From the NCBI GenBank assembly GCA_016802295.1, contig JAESIW010000180.1, positions 1,367,619-1,431,618 of the forward strand: a stretch of 64,000 nt of DNA. The letters are read 5' to 3'. Positions 22,822-34,920 of the stretch are shown piece by piece (position 1 is the first letter of the stretch; each line of letters begins with the position of its first letter). The position numbers and the translations under genes are program-made. The notes beneath the pieces are model-generated. The model was given only the letters and a program-made list of their open reading frames with translations, was not told the DNA's origin and did no database searches. The stretch is from Brachionus rotundiformis. Taxonomy: Eukaryota; Rotifera; Eurotatoria; Ploima; Brachionidae.

Positions 22822-23472
22822 TTCAATAAAATTTTATCAGCTAAATTTTTTTTATTTAAATGAAAAAGTCACATGACTTAATTAAAATTAAAATGGTACA
22901 AATATAAAATATTATATCTGTATAATTTTTTAATCGTCACAAATATTATAAATAAAATATTTTATTTATCACACATCAACAATTGAATATTAAGCAAATA
23001 ATTAAATCTATTTATTATTTAAATTTTTTGATGATATTTTTTATTTAGCTTGATCTAACTTGACCAAAATACAAAATTGAAAAAAAAATTTATGTCAATT
23101 ATTTTTATCTGTGTCGATAAAAAATAAAAAATACAGACAGACAAGTTTTGATGTTACCAGATCTTACCAGGTAGAGTTTAAGAGAACTTTTAGAATTAAA
23201 GGTTAGAATTTTTTAATTGATCAAAGTTTGCTTGTCTATCAAAACATTCCAGACATTTGACAGGCTATTTGGTAGTTCGTTGGTCATGGGTTTTTTGACC
23301 TATAAAATAGGCGCGTATACAGTTGGAAGCAATTCATTTAATATCAGTTTATTGATAGAAAAAATTATTTCAATATTTTATTAATTATCGAAAATTATTT
23401 TAAAAAAACCCATCAAAAAACCAATTTTTTTTTCTGATTAAAAACATCCAACTATTGAAAAAAATAATTTAA
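22822..23472. promoter_or_regulatory. Spacer upstream of the fucosidase, with an orphan TATA-like box
   Basis: 651-bp spacer between the VMAT stop and the fucosidase start, both on the minus strand. It probably contains the fucosidase promoter and VMAT polyadenylation signals. A plus-strand TATAAAATAGGCGCG occurs at 23301-23315, a textbook TATA box, with an insect-like initiator TCAGTT at 23344. No plus-strand gene follows it. Confidence 0.35.
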
Positions 23473-25926
23473 TTAGTAATCATCATGATCGCTGATTGTT
23501 TCACTAGATTTGTTTTGGTTATCGTATGAGACATACTTAATTGAGTGTGATCTTTCATTCATAATTAAAGACTAAAAAATAATAGTTTTAAAATTTTTTT
23601 AATTAAACAATATAAAACAATACCATATTTTCTTCTCTAGCTGGTGGATCTTTTAAAAATAGCATTAAAGGCGCGTAAGCTAATCCGACAATAGCTACCA
23701 TGAACAGCATTGCTCTAAATCCAAATGCAGACACAATTAGGCCGCTGAAGGCCGGACCTTTAATTAAATAAGATACCAAATTAAAATATTGATTTCAATT
23801 TTTAATATTTTTTATAAAAATCAGAATAATTCTATCTAATACTAACACCAGAAGCACCAAACGAGTAACTTGACTTGTTTTACAAATTTTAAATCCTCAT
23901 ATCTTCCGAACAGATAGAACAAATAAATAAATAAATAGATAGAATCTTTTTTGAATTGTGTTGATTTTATATTTTTTTCTATCAAAATTTATGACTTGGT
24001 AAAATCATATTTATTTTTTTTTATATTTTTTGGATTAAAATAGAATGAAAAAATGCTTGGTGCTTTAAGAAATATGTTTCCATCAAATTAAATCCGAAAA
24101 GACTTTTAATTATTTGGAAAATTTTCAATAAAGAAACCAACTTTTAATTATCTAAATTCTTCCAAAATCAAATTTATAGTACCTATAGCGAATCCAAGAC
24201 AAAATGCCACATCAGCAATGGCATAAACACTACCATACACAGATGAATGTCTAATATCTACCAAATATCCCATTTGAGGCATCATGGTGGCATCAACCAT
24301 TCCAATGGCCAAACCCAACGCTCCATTTGGTATTATTAATCCATAAATACTGGTTGCCAAAGGTACAAGAATGAGAGCAATGCTAATAACTATAAGACCA
24401 ATCATGGCGCACAACCACCGTCCAAATCTGTTCGCGATGCGCCCAAATAAATTTGTTCCAATTAAGTAAGAAATACTAGCAGGCAAAAATGCAGCTCCAA
24501 GTTGCCAATTCTCTGAATGCATTGTGTTTATCATCCAGATTGGCAAGGATGGTTCCATCATGGCTATGCCCATATTTCCGAAAGATATAGCTCCAGCTGC
24601 AATTAAAATGTACGGATCTGAAATCAATTGACGCAATGGTGCACCTTCTATTTGCTCTTTTTTCACACTGGGTTGGAGTATTAGTAATTGTAGAACTTAA
24701 CAAAATTTTTAAAGAAATGAAGTAAAATTTTTTTTTGATTTTTTACTTCCATCAATTATTCCAAGACTTGCTAAGATTAAAAAGGGTGCCTCTTTTCCAA
24801 AAAATTCATAAACAACTCCACCAAATGGTGGACCAACTTAAATCATTTAACTTTTTTTAGTTTCTAAATCTAAATCATAAATAAATTTCTACCCAAAACA
24901 CCCATCGCTAAGCCTCCCAAAGCTATTCCCATAGCTGTGCCCCTTTCATCATCATCCGGATAGCAGTCGGCAAGCATTCCAAGACCTAATTAATCATATT
25001 ATTAATTAGAGATCATTTTATTTTTATTGATTCACCAGCCACGCTTGAGCAAGCAGATCCTATTCCTTGTACTGCTCTGGCAAAAAATAATAATGCGTAA
25101 CTTTGACTAAAAGCAAAAGCTAAAAATGAAAGCTTTAAATAAAAATTAAGTCTGAAATCAAAATTATTCAATTTACTTATGGTAGATAAGAACATTATTA
25201 TAAATCCGGCAAACATTGGAATACTATAACCGATTCTAAATTGAGATAAAAATTAATTAAATTTTTTACATAATTTGTCTTACTTGTTTGTCAAAGGCCC
25301 AATGAATGGATTGACGATCAATTGAACAATTGGCTTGGAAGCAAACATTAGTCCAACTTTGGTATTAAGCTTGTTCATTTGAACTTTTTTCCAACTTTCA
25401 GCAACTATATTCGCTTTTTCTTGTTCCTTTAACTTTTGAATGTTTCTCTCTCTTTCAATTTGCTTTTCAAACTCATCTAAAATCAGATTATAAAAAAAAT
25501 TTATTTAAATTTTATAAATAATACTCAAATTAGGAAGGGTAGTAAACCGGTTGTTATACTCTTCTTCGCTTATATAGCTGATATTTCTCATTCGAAGAAG
25601 GGTCTGAATTTCGGCGGTTTCGTTTGGATGATCCAGTGCAAACAGATATTCCGGAACAATAGGAACTTCAAAAATAATATTAGTAAACAATAATATTAAG
25701 TAGCTTTTTTTAGCCTACCAACTGTGGTTAGCAGCATATTGTCGAAAAAAAGCGCAATAAAAACCACTAGCAGTACCAATTTTCTTGAATTTCTGCAACG
25801 ATATATCAAACCAGACAAACTACAAGACATTTTTTTTTTATCTTCTGATATTTTTTCATTCAAATTTGGTAAACTATTTCCATTAACTGAATATAATTTG
25901 TTGCACTTATTGACACCTTCTTGCAT
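23473..25926 (-). CDS. Vesicular monoamine transporter (SLC18/VMAT)
   Basis: Proton-antiporter of the major facilitator superfamily that loads monoamines into synaptic vesicles. Ten exons (25926-25719, 25665-25525, 25476-25284, 25235-25177, 25119-25036, 24985-24893, 24836-24747, 24695-24183, 23757-23624, 23571-23473) total 1614 nt, 537 residues, phases consistent throughout. TM1 contains LFFDNMLLTTV with the substrate-binding Asp. A luminal loop follows with one NET sequon. FASKPIVQLIVNPF carries the TM2 Lys, and LGMLADCYPDDDERG follows. DPYILIAAGAISFGNMGIAM and the WQLGAAFLPASISYLIGT block favour VMAT over the acetylcholine transporter. GMVDATMMPQMGYLVD and AIADVAFCLGFAIG hold the two late-TM Asp residues. 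The C-terminus is a short Ser/Asp-rich tail ending SDHDDY. The luminal loop is shorter than in vertebrate VMATs. Confidence 0.93.
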
Positions 25927-28900
25927 CTAAAGCAATCTAAAACGCTCTATTAAAATTTTGACTAAATCGTTTTTATTATTAATATCAAATAAATCACTCG
26001 ATATTTTGGATATTTTCAAAAATTATCATTAAAATTAGTTCTTAATTGTTAAATACAAAAAAGGCATTGTTTTTGTGAGAAGGATATTTTAAATAAAGAT
26101 ATTTGAATTAAACACTTTTCTTTTTATAAGTAATGTTAAAATTCTTAACTTTTAAAATTGTATAAAAATTTTAATACGTATGAAATTAGAGATATGTTTA
26201 AAATTTATATATTATATATAAACAATTGTCAGAAAAAAGACTTCAAAAAAAGTTTTTTTATTATTTTTTAAGCAATTTTTTTCCTATCTTTTCAATTTAC
26301 TTTTTAAATTCAAAATTTTTAAATTATTCGATTTTATCCCCAAATAAGTGAATTTTATTTTTAACTTCTTAATTTAAATAGTTTCGAAATCTTATCTTAA
26401 ATTACAAAATTTTACAAATTTCTAAAAATTATTCTTTAGATTCTCTTATTCTAAAATTAGATTAACTTATAAAAATATGTTTGTGTTCCATTAACATTTT
26501 GGTTATGGTCGATAAACGAAAGATAAAATTCCTGACCAAATATCAAGCCGGAAATATAATTAATAAAATAAAATTGATCCAAAATTTTTTTCCTTCGAAT
26601 CTTTACAATTTAAGTTATTATTTTTTTTCATATTTGTCTAAAATGCGACTTCTTTAACAATTTTAGCTTTTAATTGGCTTCAAAAGCATTTTAGAAAAGT
26701 CTTGGAAATCGAATCAGGAAAATGACAAGATGAGAAGGAAAATAAATAAGAGACATCAAAACCAAAGTCTTTAGAAATTAAGCTCAGAGTCTTAAAATTC
26801 CAATTAGCATATCACTGAAACGGATAGTTACATAGCTTTGGCTTAGGCAAAATATTCTAAGGTTTCCTTAAAATAAGCCTTATCACTAAAACTATCAAGA
26901 TTTTGATTTTTTTTCTTATTATTTTAACAAAACTAATTATGATAATTAAAACATCATCGATGATACCAGCACACAAAGTTAGACAAGATCTTAAGTTACA
27001 ATTAAACATATTTCACTGCCTTCATATTTTTTGCTGATGCCATTTAATCATATTCAACCATATTTATAACATCATTTTTCAAAGATTTATAATTTGTTTT
27101 CGAAGCCTGATAGAACAATATGAATCGCAAAAGGACAAAATATTGGAAGAAATTTATCAATAAACAATTTTCGCTTGAGACAACCCATTAGTAAGGATTT
27201 CATTCTATATTTACAATTGTAAATGTCATCTGCACGCTCATTACTACTTGGAATAGAATTATATAAAATTTATGACTTTAATATTTAATTGTATAATGAA
27301 ATCTTCAATTTCCGGCTTTGGGACTCAAATAAATGTTTGCTAAAATTATGCTTTTAATTAATAGAAGAAGGCATCATGCATTTAATCTTTTTTTTTTTTA
27401 CGACTCTTGATATTGACATGGAAAGAAATAAAGTTATTTAAATAAATAAATTGCGGATTACGCATGACGAAAAGAGTACTTTATATTCCAATTTTATTTT
27501 GATTATAAAACTATTTATTTTGATGCCGAAAAAAAATTTTAGCTTATTTTTGACAATTTAATGCAAAACTTTTTTTGCCCTCTTGGAAATTTATCACGGT
27601 AATTTAAAGAAAATTGTTCAAATTTGATAATGATATTTGAAAAATCCTTGAAATATGTATGCACGTTTTTTTAACAATTAAAATAATAAAACTTTTTTTT
27701 AAAATTAATTTCATTTCAATTCATGATTTACCATTTAATTTTTTTATTAATCTATAAAATAGCAATAAAATTTTCAATACTTGTTAAATCAATTTCAAGC
27801 ATATTTTTATCTTGAACAAAATTAGATTAAGTTAAATAAGCCAATATTAATAATTAATTAATAATTAATCTTAAAATGAATATTTAAAATTAAATAAAAT
27901 TATTTGTGATAAAAATTTTGACAGATGATGTTAAAATTAAGCCAATATTTACACACTTGAGCTGCCGATCCTTTTACTATTGAGTCCCAGACTGGCACTG
28001 CAGAGAATCTACCATTCTTAGCTTCTTACGTTTTTCAACTTCATCAACCACTTTATTGTTTCTTCATTGGATTACCGTGGTTCTTTCAACTGAAAATATG
28101 GTAAGGTATGTGAACATTGACTTTATTTATAACACGGTGTTCTAAACATTAACTCATAATTTTTGTATATTTGTATTTTGGTCTATTAAAGAGCTTAAAT
28201 AACAGAATTAATTATTTATTTGGAATAAATAGGTTTATTTTTGTGTTAATTTTATTGTAAAATTTTAAATTTCAAGTCAATTTATTTAAACAGCAAAGGT
28301 TTTGGTCAAATAAACAAAAATATCTATTTATATTTCAAAACTTTTAAGAATTTTCAACTATTACCACTTTTTATATATAATGATAATATTGATAGTTTGT
28401 AAGCTTGAAGATCACTAATACCAAAATAGAAGAGTTTGTTTTGAGATTTTTGTTAATACCTTGGTTTGTTTTTGACTTGACCATTATTAATTGTTAATTA
28501 TGAAATGGTCAATAATCATCAGCTTACAAAAAAATCATAATCAACCAAATTGTAAAAAAAAAATTAACTTTTAATATTTATTTTATCAATTTAATAATAA
28601 AAATATAGTTTTTAATTGATTTAAACACTTGTTATGTAAAAAAATACTAAAAATAAATCTATATTCGAATCATAACTATAAAATGAAAATTTTTTTTCAA
28701 TAGTTATAATTATTTCACAGATCAAAAGATCGAATTTTAGAGTTCTAATCAAACTATTTTAAGTTCTCATATATAAATTAGAATTCACACTAAGATTATT
28801 CAAAAATTTCGTGAATTTTTTGTTTAATCTTCTTGTTTAATAATTTCAAATTAAAAATTTTTTTAAAGAAGACTGGAAACTTGATCCTTTAAAACCTTTA

Positions 28901-29040
28901 TTTAAAAATAAAGATGAAAGGTCATATATAAATAATTATTCAAGAATATTATAAATTAAATTTAAATTTAAAAATAAAAAGTGAATTACAAATGAAAACA
29001 ATTTATCTTTAATTTAGGTAATTTTTTAAGGAAGAGGAAA
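25927..29040. other. Long A+T-rich intergenic region
   Basis: About 3.1 kb without a recognised gene, upstream of VMAT. The only compositionally distinct piece is 27955-28090, where the minus strand reads AKNGRFSAVPVWDSIVKGSA followed by AQVCKYWLNF without a stop. I cannot assign it, and it may be an isolated exon or repeat fragment. Confidence 0.4.
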
Positions 29041-29042
29041 AT

Positions 29043-30130
29043 TAATAATTTTATACAAAGTTCCGTACTGGGCGCTGGTCAAAAAGTTGTCACTTTATGG
29101 ATTCAATCTAAAACTAGTCAGTTGGATCAACAACTTTTTATGTGGCCGAAGACAGAGAGTTATTTTGGGTGATTATGTGTCTGACTGGTTAGCTCTCTTA
29201 GCGAAGAGCCTCAGGGTTCAGTGTTTAGTCTTTTGTTATTCATTATAATTATTAATGATATGCCTTCAATCGTTAAATGTCTTCGCAAACGAAAGTTAAT
29301 TTCTATGATCAAGAACCCATTAGATTTGAACAACTTTCAAAAGGACATTGACTCACTTACGTATATAGTAGTGCGCTAGGAATGACTGATAAAGAACGTG
29401 ATCTTGGAATCGTGCTATGCTCGAATCTAAAATGGAATCACCAAACAACACTAGCTGCTAATAGAGCTTCAATGGTATCGGGATAGTTGAGTAGAGCTTT
29501 TAATTGTTGGTCAGTAAGCACTCTTAGGGAACTCAATGTTGCGTTTGTTAGACCTCACCTTGAATATGTGATCTCAGTCTGGTGCCCTTATACAAAGAAA
29601 GACATCAACATTTTGAAAAAAACTTCAGGCGAGGGCAATGAAGCTTGTCAAGTCCTACTCTCACCTTATATATGAAGAAAGGCAAAAAAAAAACTATGAC
29701 TAAAAACCAACCTAAAAGTGAGGAGAGAGAGGTGATCTTATCGAATACTTCAAGATTAGTAAAGGTTATAGCAAAGTTGACTGGCTTACTCCGAGCAAAC
29801 TAATGAGTTCATTATTGTCGGACGGCCTAGCTGGTAACATTCGTAGTCATAAGCATAGACAAGTAAAGCATCACACAAAGATAAGTCACAGAGAGCATTT
29901 TATTTTGAATCGAGGAGTTGAAAATTGGAATAGATTACCATCTGAAGCATTGACAGCAAATTCAAAAAAGAGACTGGATGATTTTTAAGTCTGATCTACT
30001 ACAATTAAACAAATCTTATTTTTTTTAGTCATTTATTTTATGTTTTGTAACTAGTTTTAGCTACCATAGTGATACCCTTAGTCTTGCTCTAAAGGTTACG
30101 ACTTTTGCGGCTCATATTATTATTATATTT
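29043..30130 (+). mobile_element. Decayed CR1-like LINE (reverse-transcriptase C-terminal half)
   Basis: The plus strand reads, across several frames: WALVKKLSLYGFNLKLVSWI and CGRRQRVILGDYVSDW (29070-29190), PQGSVFSLLLFIIIINDMPS (29210-29275), DLGIVLCSNLKWN (29400-29440), then LRELNVAFVRPHLEYVISVW (29525-29583). The end at 29803-29988 has NRGVENWNRLPSEALTANS. These are consecutive reverse-transcriptase blocks of CR1/Rex-type LINEs. Catalytic FADD is deleted and many stops and frameshifts are present. The 3' end carries an ATTATTATTAT-like tail at about 30112-30130, as in CR1-type elements. It is 5'-truncated. Confidence 0.8.
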
Positions 30131-30366
30131 TGCTTTATTTATTTTTTGAAAATTTTTTAAATTAAACCAACATCAATAAAAAATGAAAATATGAAAGCAA
30201 AAATTGTTAATGGTGATTTTTAAATTTTGCTGGTAAAATATTTTTGGATAATTTAAAAAAAAATTTCTTTTATAATGAAAAAAAAGCAAATGTATTAGCC
30301 TAAGAATTTTATTTTTAACAATATAATAGGTCTACAATTATCAAATAAGAATCAAAAGTGTAAAAA

Positions 30367-33300
30367 TTAAATTTTATTTTCTAAAGCTTTGAAATTCAAA
30401 TTAAAATTTGGTCCAGATGAAAGAACTCTTTGCTGAATAGTTTTCTTGAAAATATTCGACTTAATTCTGTTGCGTATTTTGGTCTCTTCTAGCTTTTGTT
30501 TAAGCTTTTTTTGCTGAACTTCTGGTAACTTTTGATACTTTTTCTTTGTTTGCTCGACAATCTCCTCCGATGACATAACATGTCGATTCTTTGTAAACAT
30601 CGCTTTGTCAATAGTGAAGTAATTAACTCTTTTTTCCTTGTCATCGTGGTCATCACTTTGTCGCTGTCTATTATTCTTACATTTAGCTAATTTGGCATTC
30701 AATTGTTCCAATGTATCAATCTTAAGTTCTTTAGCCACTTGTCGTCTTGCCGCCTTAATCTTTATTTCCTTAACTCTGTTTCTGGATTTCTTCAAAAAAT
30801 CGTATTTGTAAATCTGAAATGCTTCCTGCAAACCAAATTTTTTGTCCAAATTCTCTTCATTTTTGTCACTTTCAAGCTTTACTTCGAAAATTTCAGGCTT
30901 TTTTTCCATGACAACCGGTTTTTTGACCGGCACGGAATGCTTAACAGGCTGAATAGGACAAAACCATGACGAAATTTTGGCCCTATCATGAGATGTTTTT
31001 CCAGTATTTCTTTCTGAGCTAGATTCAGAAGACTCAATTCCGGACTCTTGATGCGCTTGATTATGCTCATCATTTTCGGCATCTTCCTCGATCGATGACT
31101 CATTTTCTGATATCTGATTTTCTATCTGTGACTGTGAAAACTCATTCAAACTTTTATCTACTTTGGTTTCTACATTAACAATTTCATCATTGTCTTGTTC
31201 ATTTTCGCTAGCCAAGTTTTTCTTCTCCATATAAGTCTGGTACATAGTGGTGTACATCGGATCATTTGGGTCCATTTTGAGAATTTTCTGCAGTGTTTCT
31301 ATTTGTAGCCTTTCCAATTTAACCAAGCTTTCCAATTCTCTAATCTTTTTCTCGTGGTTTTTCTTTTGCTGTTCAATTATTTTTTTCGAAATTAAATTTT
31401 TATCCAATTTTTTTTCTGGTCTGGAATTATCAACATTTTCCTCATTATAACTTTGCTCGGGTTCAATACTTTCAATTACGACTTGGGCTGGGTTTTTGAC
31501 AAACTTCTCTAGCTTCTTTTTCAGGTGTTTTTCTGATGAACTTTTTTTACCTTCACTTTTAGAAGATCGTTTATCTTCTGTGTAATCAGATCGAAATCTT
31601 TAAATTAAATAAAATTAATTAAAATTTTTTATTTGATTTAATGATTAATATGCTCTTTACAGATCAATTCAGATTAATTGATTATAAAATTATCAGTGTA
31701 AATAATCAATTTTATAATGAGTCAATAAATTTTAATTTATAACAAGATAAAAGTTAAACTCTTTATTGTATTTAGCAAAGAAATTTTTATAAAATGAAAT
31801 TTTTGATTTGAATGAATATATTTAAAATATTAAGTCCATAAATTGGTTCAAAAATTTAACTACGGTGATAACAATCTTTGAAGGAAGGTCTTTGAATGCC
31901 AGGCAGCTACAATATAAGAATTACTCTTGAAAATTCATTTAAAATAAATCAAAAAATTTATTACTAATTATTTACAATAAATTTTTAATTTATTATTATT
32001 TTTATTTAAGCAAAATGGATTATGACTTTATTTTTTGGTTTAATTTGGTTCAAACTGATATCAATTACCAGATTAATCGTAAATTAAAAGATTTTTGAAG
32101 ATAAAAAAACTTATTCTCCTTAAAAGCTAAATTTTTTAAAAAAATATAATATATATGTCATCGTAAATTTTGATAATTATTAATCTAAAGGTATTTAGCA
32201 ATCTCAAACTTTAATCAATTTGGCTGCAAATAGTGCCAATCGATCTCTTTCAGAATTTAGTTGTTAATTTTAATTTAGAATTTAATTTGGTTTGTGAATC
32301 GCTAAAAAATAAGGTACTCTGAAAGTAATAGGTTCTCAAATTTTGTAAGCAAATATTGAAAGGCTATTAGATTAAAAGAAGTCAGTCCTCCATTAATAGC
32401 TAAATCAGTACCAATCGGACAAAAAAGAAAGAGGGGCAGACCTACCTTAGCAAAAAAAGCATTTATTAGAGAATAATTTTTTTTTATTTTTTATAATACT
32501 CGACAATAATTTTTATGTACCCAGTTTTTATTTCTTTTTCAATAAATTTCACAAAAAATAAATACCCAAAAAATATTTTTTTTAACACCCAAATAAGTAT
32601 TATAAATACCCATTTAATAATAATCCATATTGAAAATGTTTATTTTCATAAGTACCTAGTATCTTTGAAATTTATCAATCATTTTATCTTTTTTTATTGG
32701 CGTAATTATTAAAATTTCCGTGTTTTCTAATTTTCCATTTTTATATGAATAGATATTTTTTTGACCAAATTTCTAAATACCTTTATGCCAAGTAAAGCAA
32801 AATTTAAAAATTTAAACATTAATCATTTAGATTTTTAATCAGTTATCTATTATCTTAAATTTAAAAAAAAAATTTGAAATATTCCAAAATAAATTTTTAA
32901 TGAACTTTTCCCTTTTATGTTGAATAACCTCGAAAAAAAGGTTAGATATTAATATTTACCTTTGGTAAACATCATTTAAATCACTGGGAACACATGACAA
33001 ATCTCCTTCTAATTCAAATTCATGTCTCAATTTTTTTACCAGCTCATGTACTGGAACGTCTCTTAGAGGCAGATAAGGCACTGAGTTGGACATGTTGCTT
33101 GGAGCAATAGTCGAAGTGGACTCGTTTAAATTTTTCTGCGAGCGATATTTCTTGTCTGCTGGAATTTCCCAACAACCTGGTTCAGGATTCAATTCCAAGT
33201 CAACAATTTGGGACTTAAGATCTTCTTTAAAATTTTTTTTTATCAATTTTTTTAATTTTTTGTCCATTTTTTTTAATTGATTGTCATCTAAGGACTCATC

Positions 33301-34443
33301 TTTGATCGAATCAGGCACAATTATTCTGACATCTTTTTTCTTTCGGGTATAAATGCCCTCCTTGCCTGCTTCAATGCCGGGTCTAGAGCCATAAACCTCG
33401 GACGGAAATACAGGACCCTTTGCATAGTCTGAATATAAATGTTCGGATTCAATTGTTTCATTAAGAACTGAGTTTTCTTTAAAATCATCAGTGTTTTTTT
33501 TTATCTTAAACGAATACAAATTCATGAAATCACTTTCGAATTTTTTCTCTGGTCTTGACCAAGCGCTGTCCTCGCCAAAATTTTTGCTCTCATTTACTTG
33601 AACATTTTTGTACATGAGGTATTTTTTGGTCAAAGGAGATATACACTCTTTTCTATTCTCATTACTTTTATAATAGACAAGATCTGGATCATTTTCAAAA
33701 GCAGACTTGGTTGTATCTCGCTTGACAGGTGTTGATTCTAGCTTCTGATCATATCTAAAGCTATTAGCTGAATTTAGCCCAAAGCGAAAATCTGAATACC
33801 GCTGTGCATCCCAGTGGTAATCTGAGTTGAAATTTTTGTTTGGCTCTTTCAAATAATTCCGGCACGAGTCAAAAGAATCGTATACAACATCAACAGGCTT
33901 CCGGTATCTTGGTGAATTTTTGCACAGCGAATAAAAATCTTCTTTAAATTTGTACTTTTCATAAGCGTTTAGCTCTCCATTCACACTTGGCTCAACGAAC
34001 GCCTTGGACTGGCTGATGTCTTTTTGGACATCAAAGGCAAAATCCAAGGACTCGCACTTTTGAACCGAAGGAAATTCAGCAAAGTCCAGCTCATGTTTTA
34101 ACTCTGGTTTTTCTTTTATCTGCTCATCTGGCTCGTCTACAGACTGTATCAGTTCTGATTTATCTTTTTCCATATTCAGAGATGGAAGATCCTGATAGCT
34201 GGTATTGGTAGATGAAGTGCGAGAGTCTGCTTCTAAAAATTTGTTCACCTCTTCTCCTTTTAATTCTTGGTTATCTTCATTATGTTCTATTATTTCTGAG
34301 TTTTGCAGCATATTTTTATCAATGTCCTAAATTATTAAAAATTTTATTATATTTAACTATGGACGGATGACCAGTTCACTCACATCAGCATGGTTCTTAA
34401 ACTCACTGACAACATCGGAAACTGTGTTGTTAATTTCCATCAT
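30367..34443 (-). CDS. ALMS-motif protein (CEP295/ALMS1-like), probable centrosomal or ciliary
   Basis: Three exons, 34443-34384, 34326-32960 and 31597-30367, total 2658 nt and 885 residues; phases 0 and 2 match at the junctions. The first two-thirds are acidic and predicted disordered, with no recognised domain. Exon 3 opens with a charged region, then a coiled coil (IIEQQKKNHEKKIRELESLV and onward). The final ~140 residues fit the ALMS motif shared by ALMS1, CEP295 and C10orf90: LQEAFQIYKYDFLKKSRNRV, KIKAARRQVAKELKI, NYFTIDKAMFTKNRHVMSSE and EQTKKKYQKLPEVQQKKLKQ. Proteins with this motif localise to centrioles, basal bodies or actin. The motif call is from pattern memory and rests on the spacing of these blocks. 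The gene is divergent from WDR54. The second intron (31598-32959, 1362 nt) is unusually long for this window. Confidence 0.75.
31598..32959 (-). other. Long intron of the ALMS-motif gene, with a MULE tail inserted in opposite orientation
   Basis: The intron is otherwise A+T-rich and non-coding. At about 32370-32476 the plus strand reads EVSPPLIAKSVPIGQKRKRG and continues RPTLAKKAFIRE before a stop. It ends in an AT-hook-like KRGRP, resembling the C-terminal tail of MULE-type transposases in this window, and is antisense to the host gene. Confidence 0.5.
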
Positions 34444-34920
34444 AGCTTTAAAAAAATAATAAAAAATTTAATTTTTTTTATATCAATCTTTAAAATCGTC
34501 TACTTTTAGAATTTTAATACAAATGTATAAAAAATATTTAGAACGATCGGATAATTTTGTTGCTAGGGTCACTAGAGAAATTTTTTTTTTCTAATTTTTT
34601 TTATCCATCTTAACTTAAGACAAATATTTTCAGATTTAAATAATAATTGAACTTAAAATTAAAAAAAATTGACTGTGAGTAAAAATAAAACTTTTAATCC
34701 TATTTTTTTTTAAATAGCTAATTTTCTTTTTAGATTAATTACTAAAAATGATTTTTTTGATAATTTTATCTGATCGAATATCCTTGATACTAATGATGGG
34801 CTTATTAACATTTTAAATGCGTTGTCATTGGAAACTGGAGAATTTATGGATTTTTTTTGTAAAAGAAAAGTCTTGTTTAATTTAAATTTGAATTTATTAA
34901 TTAGAAAAATAAAGAAAAAA
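34444..34920. promoter_or_regulatory. Divergent promoter spacer between ALMS-motif gene and WDR54
   Basis: The start codons face away from each other across 477 bp. No TATA box or named motif could be assigned. An in-frame plus-strand open stretch begins at 34822 but the resemblance to WDR54 starts only at 34921, so the upstream part is probably 5' leader. Confidence 0.5.
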
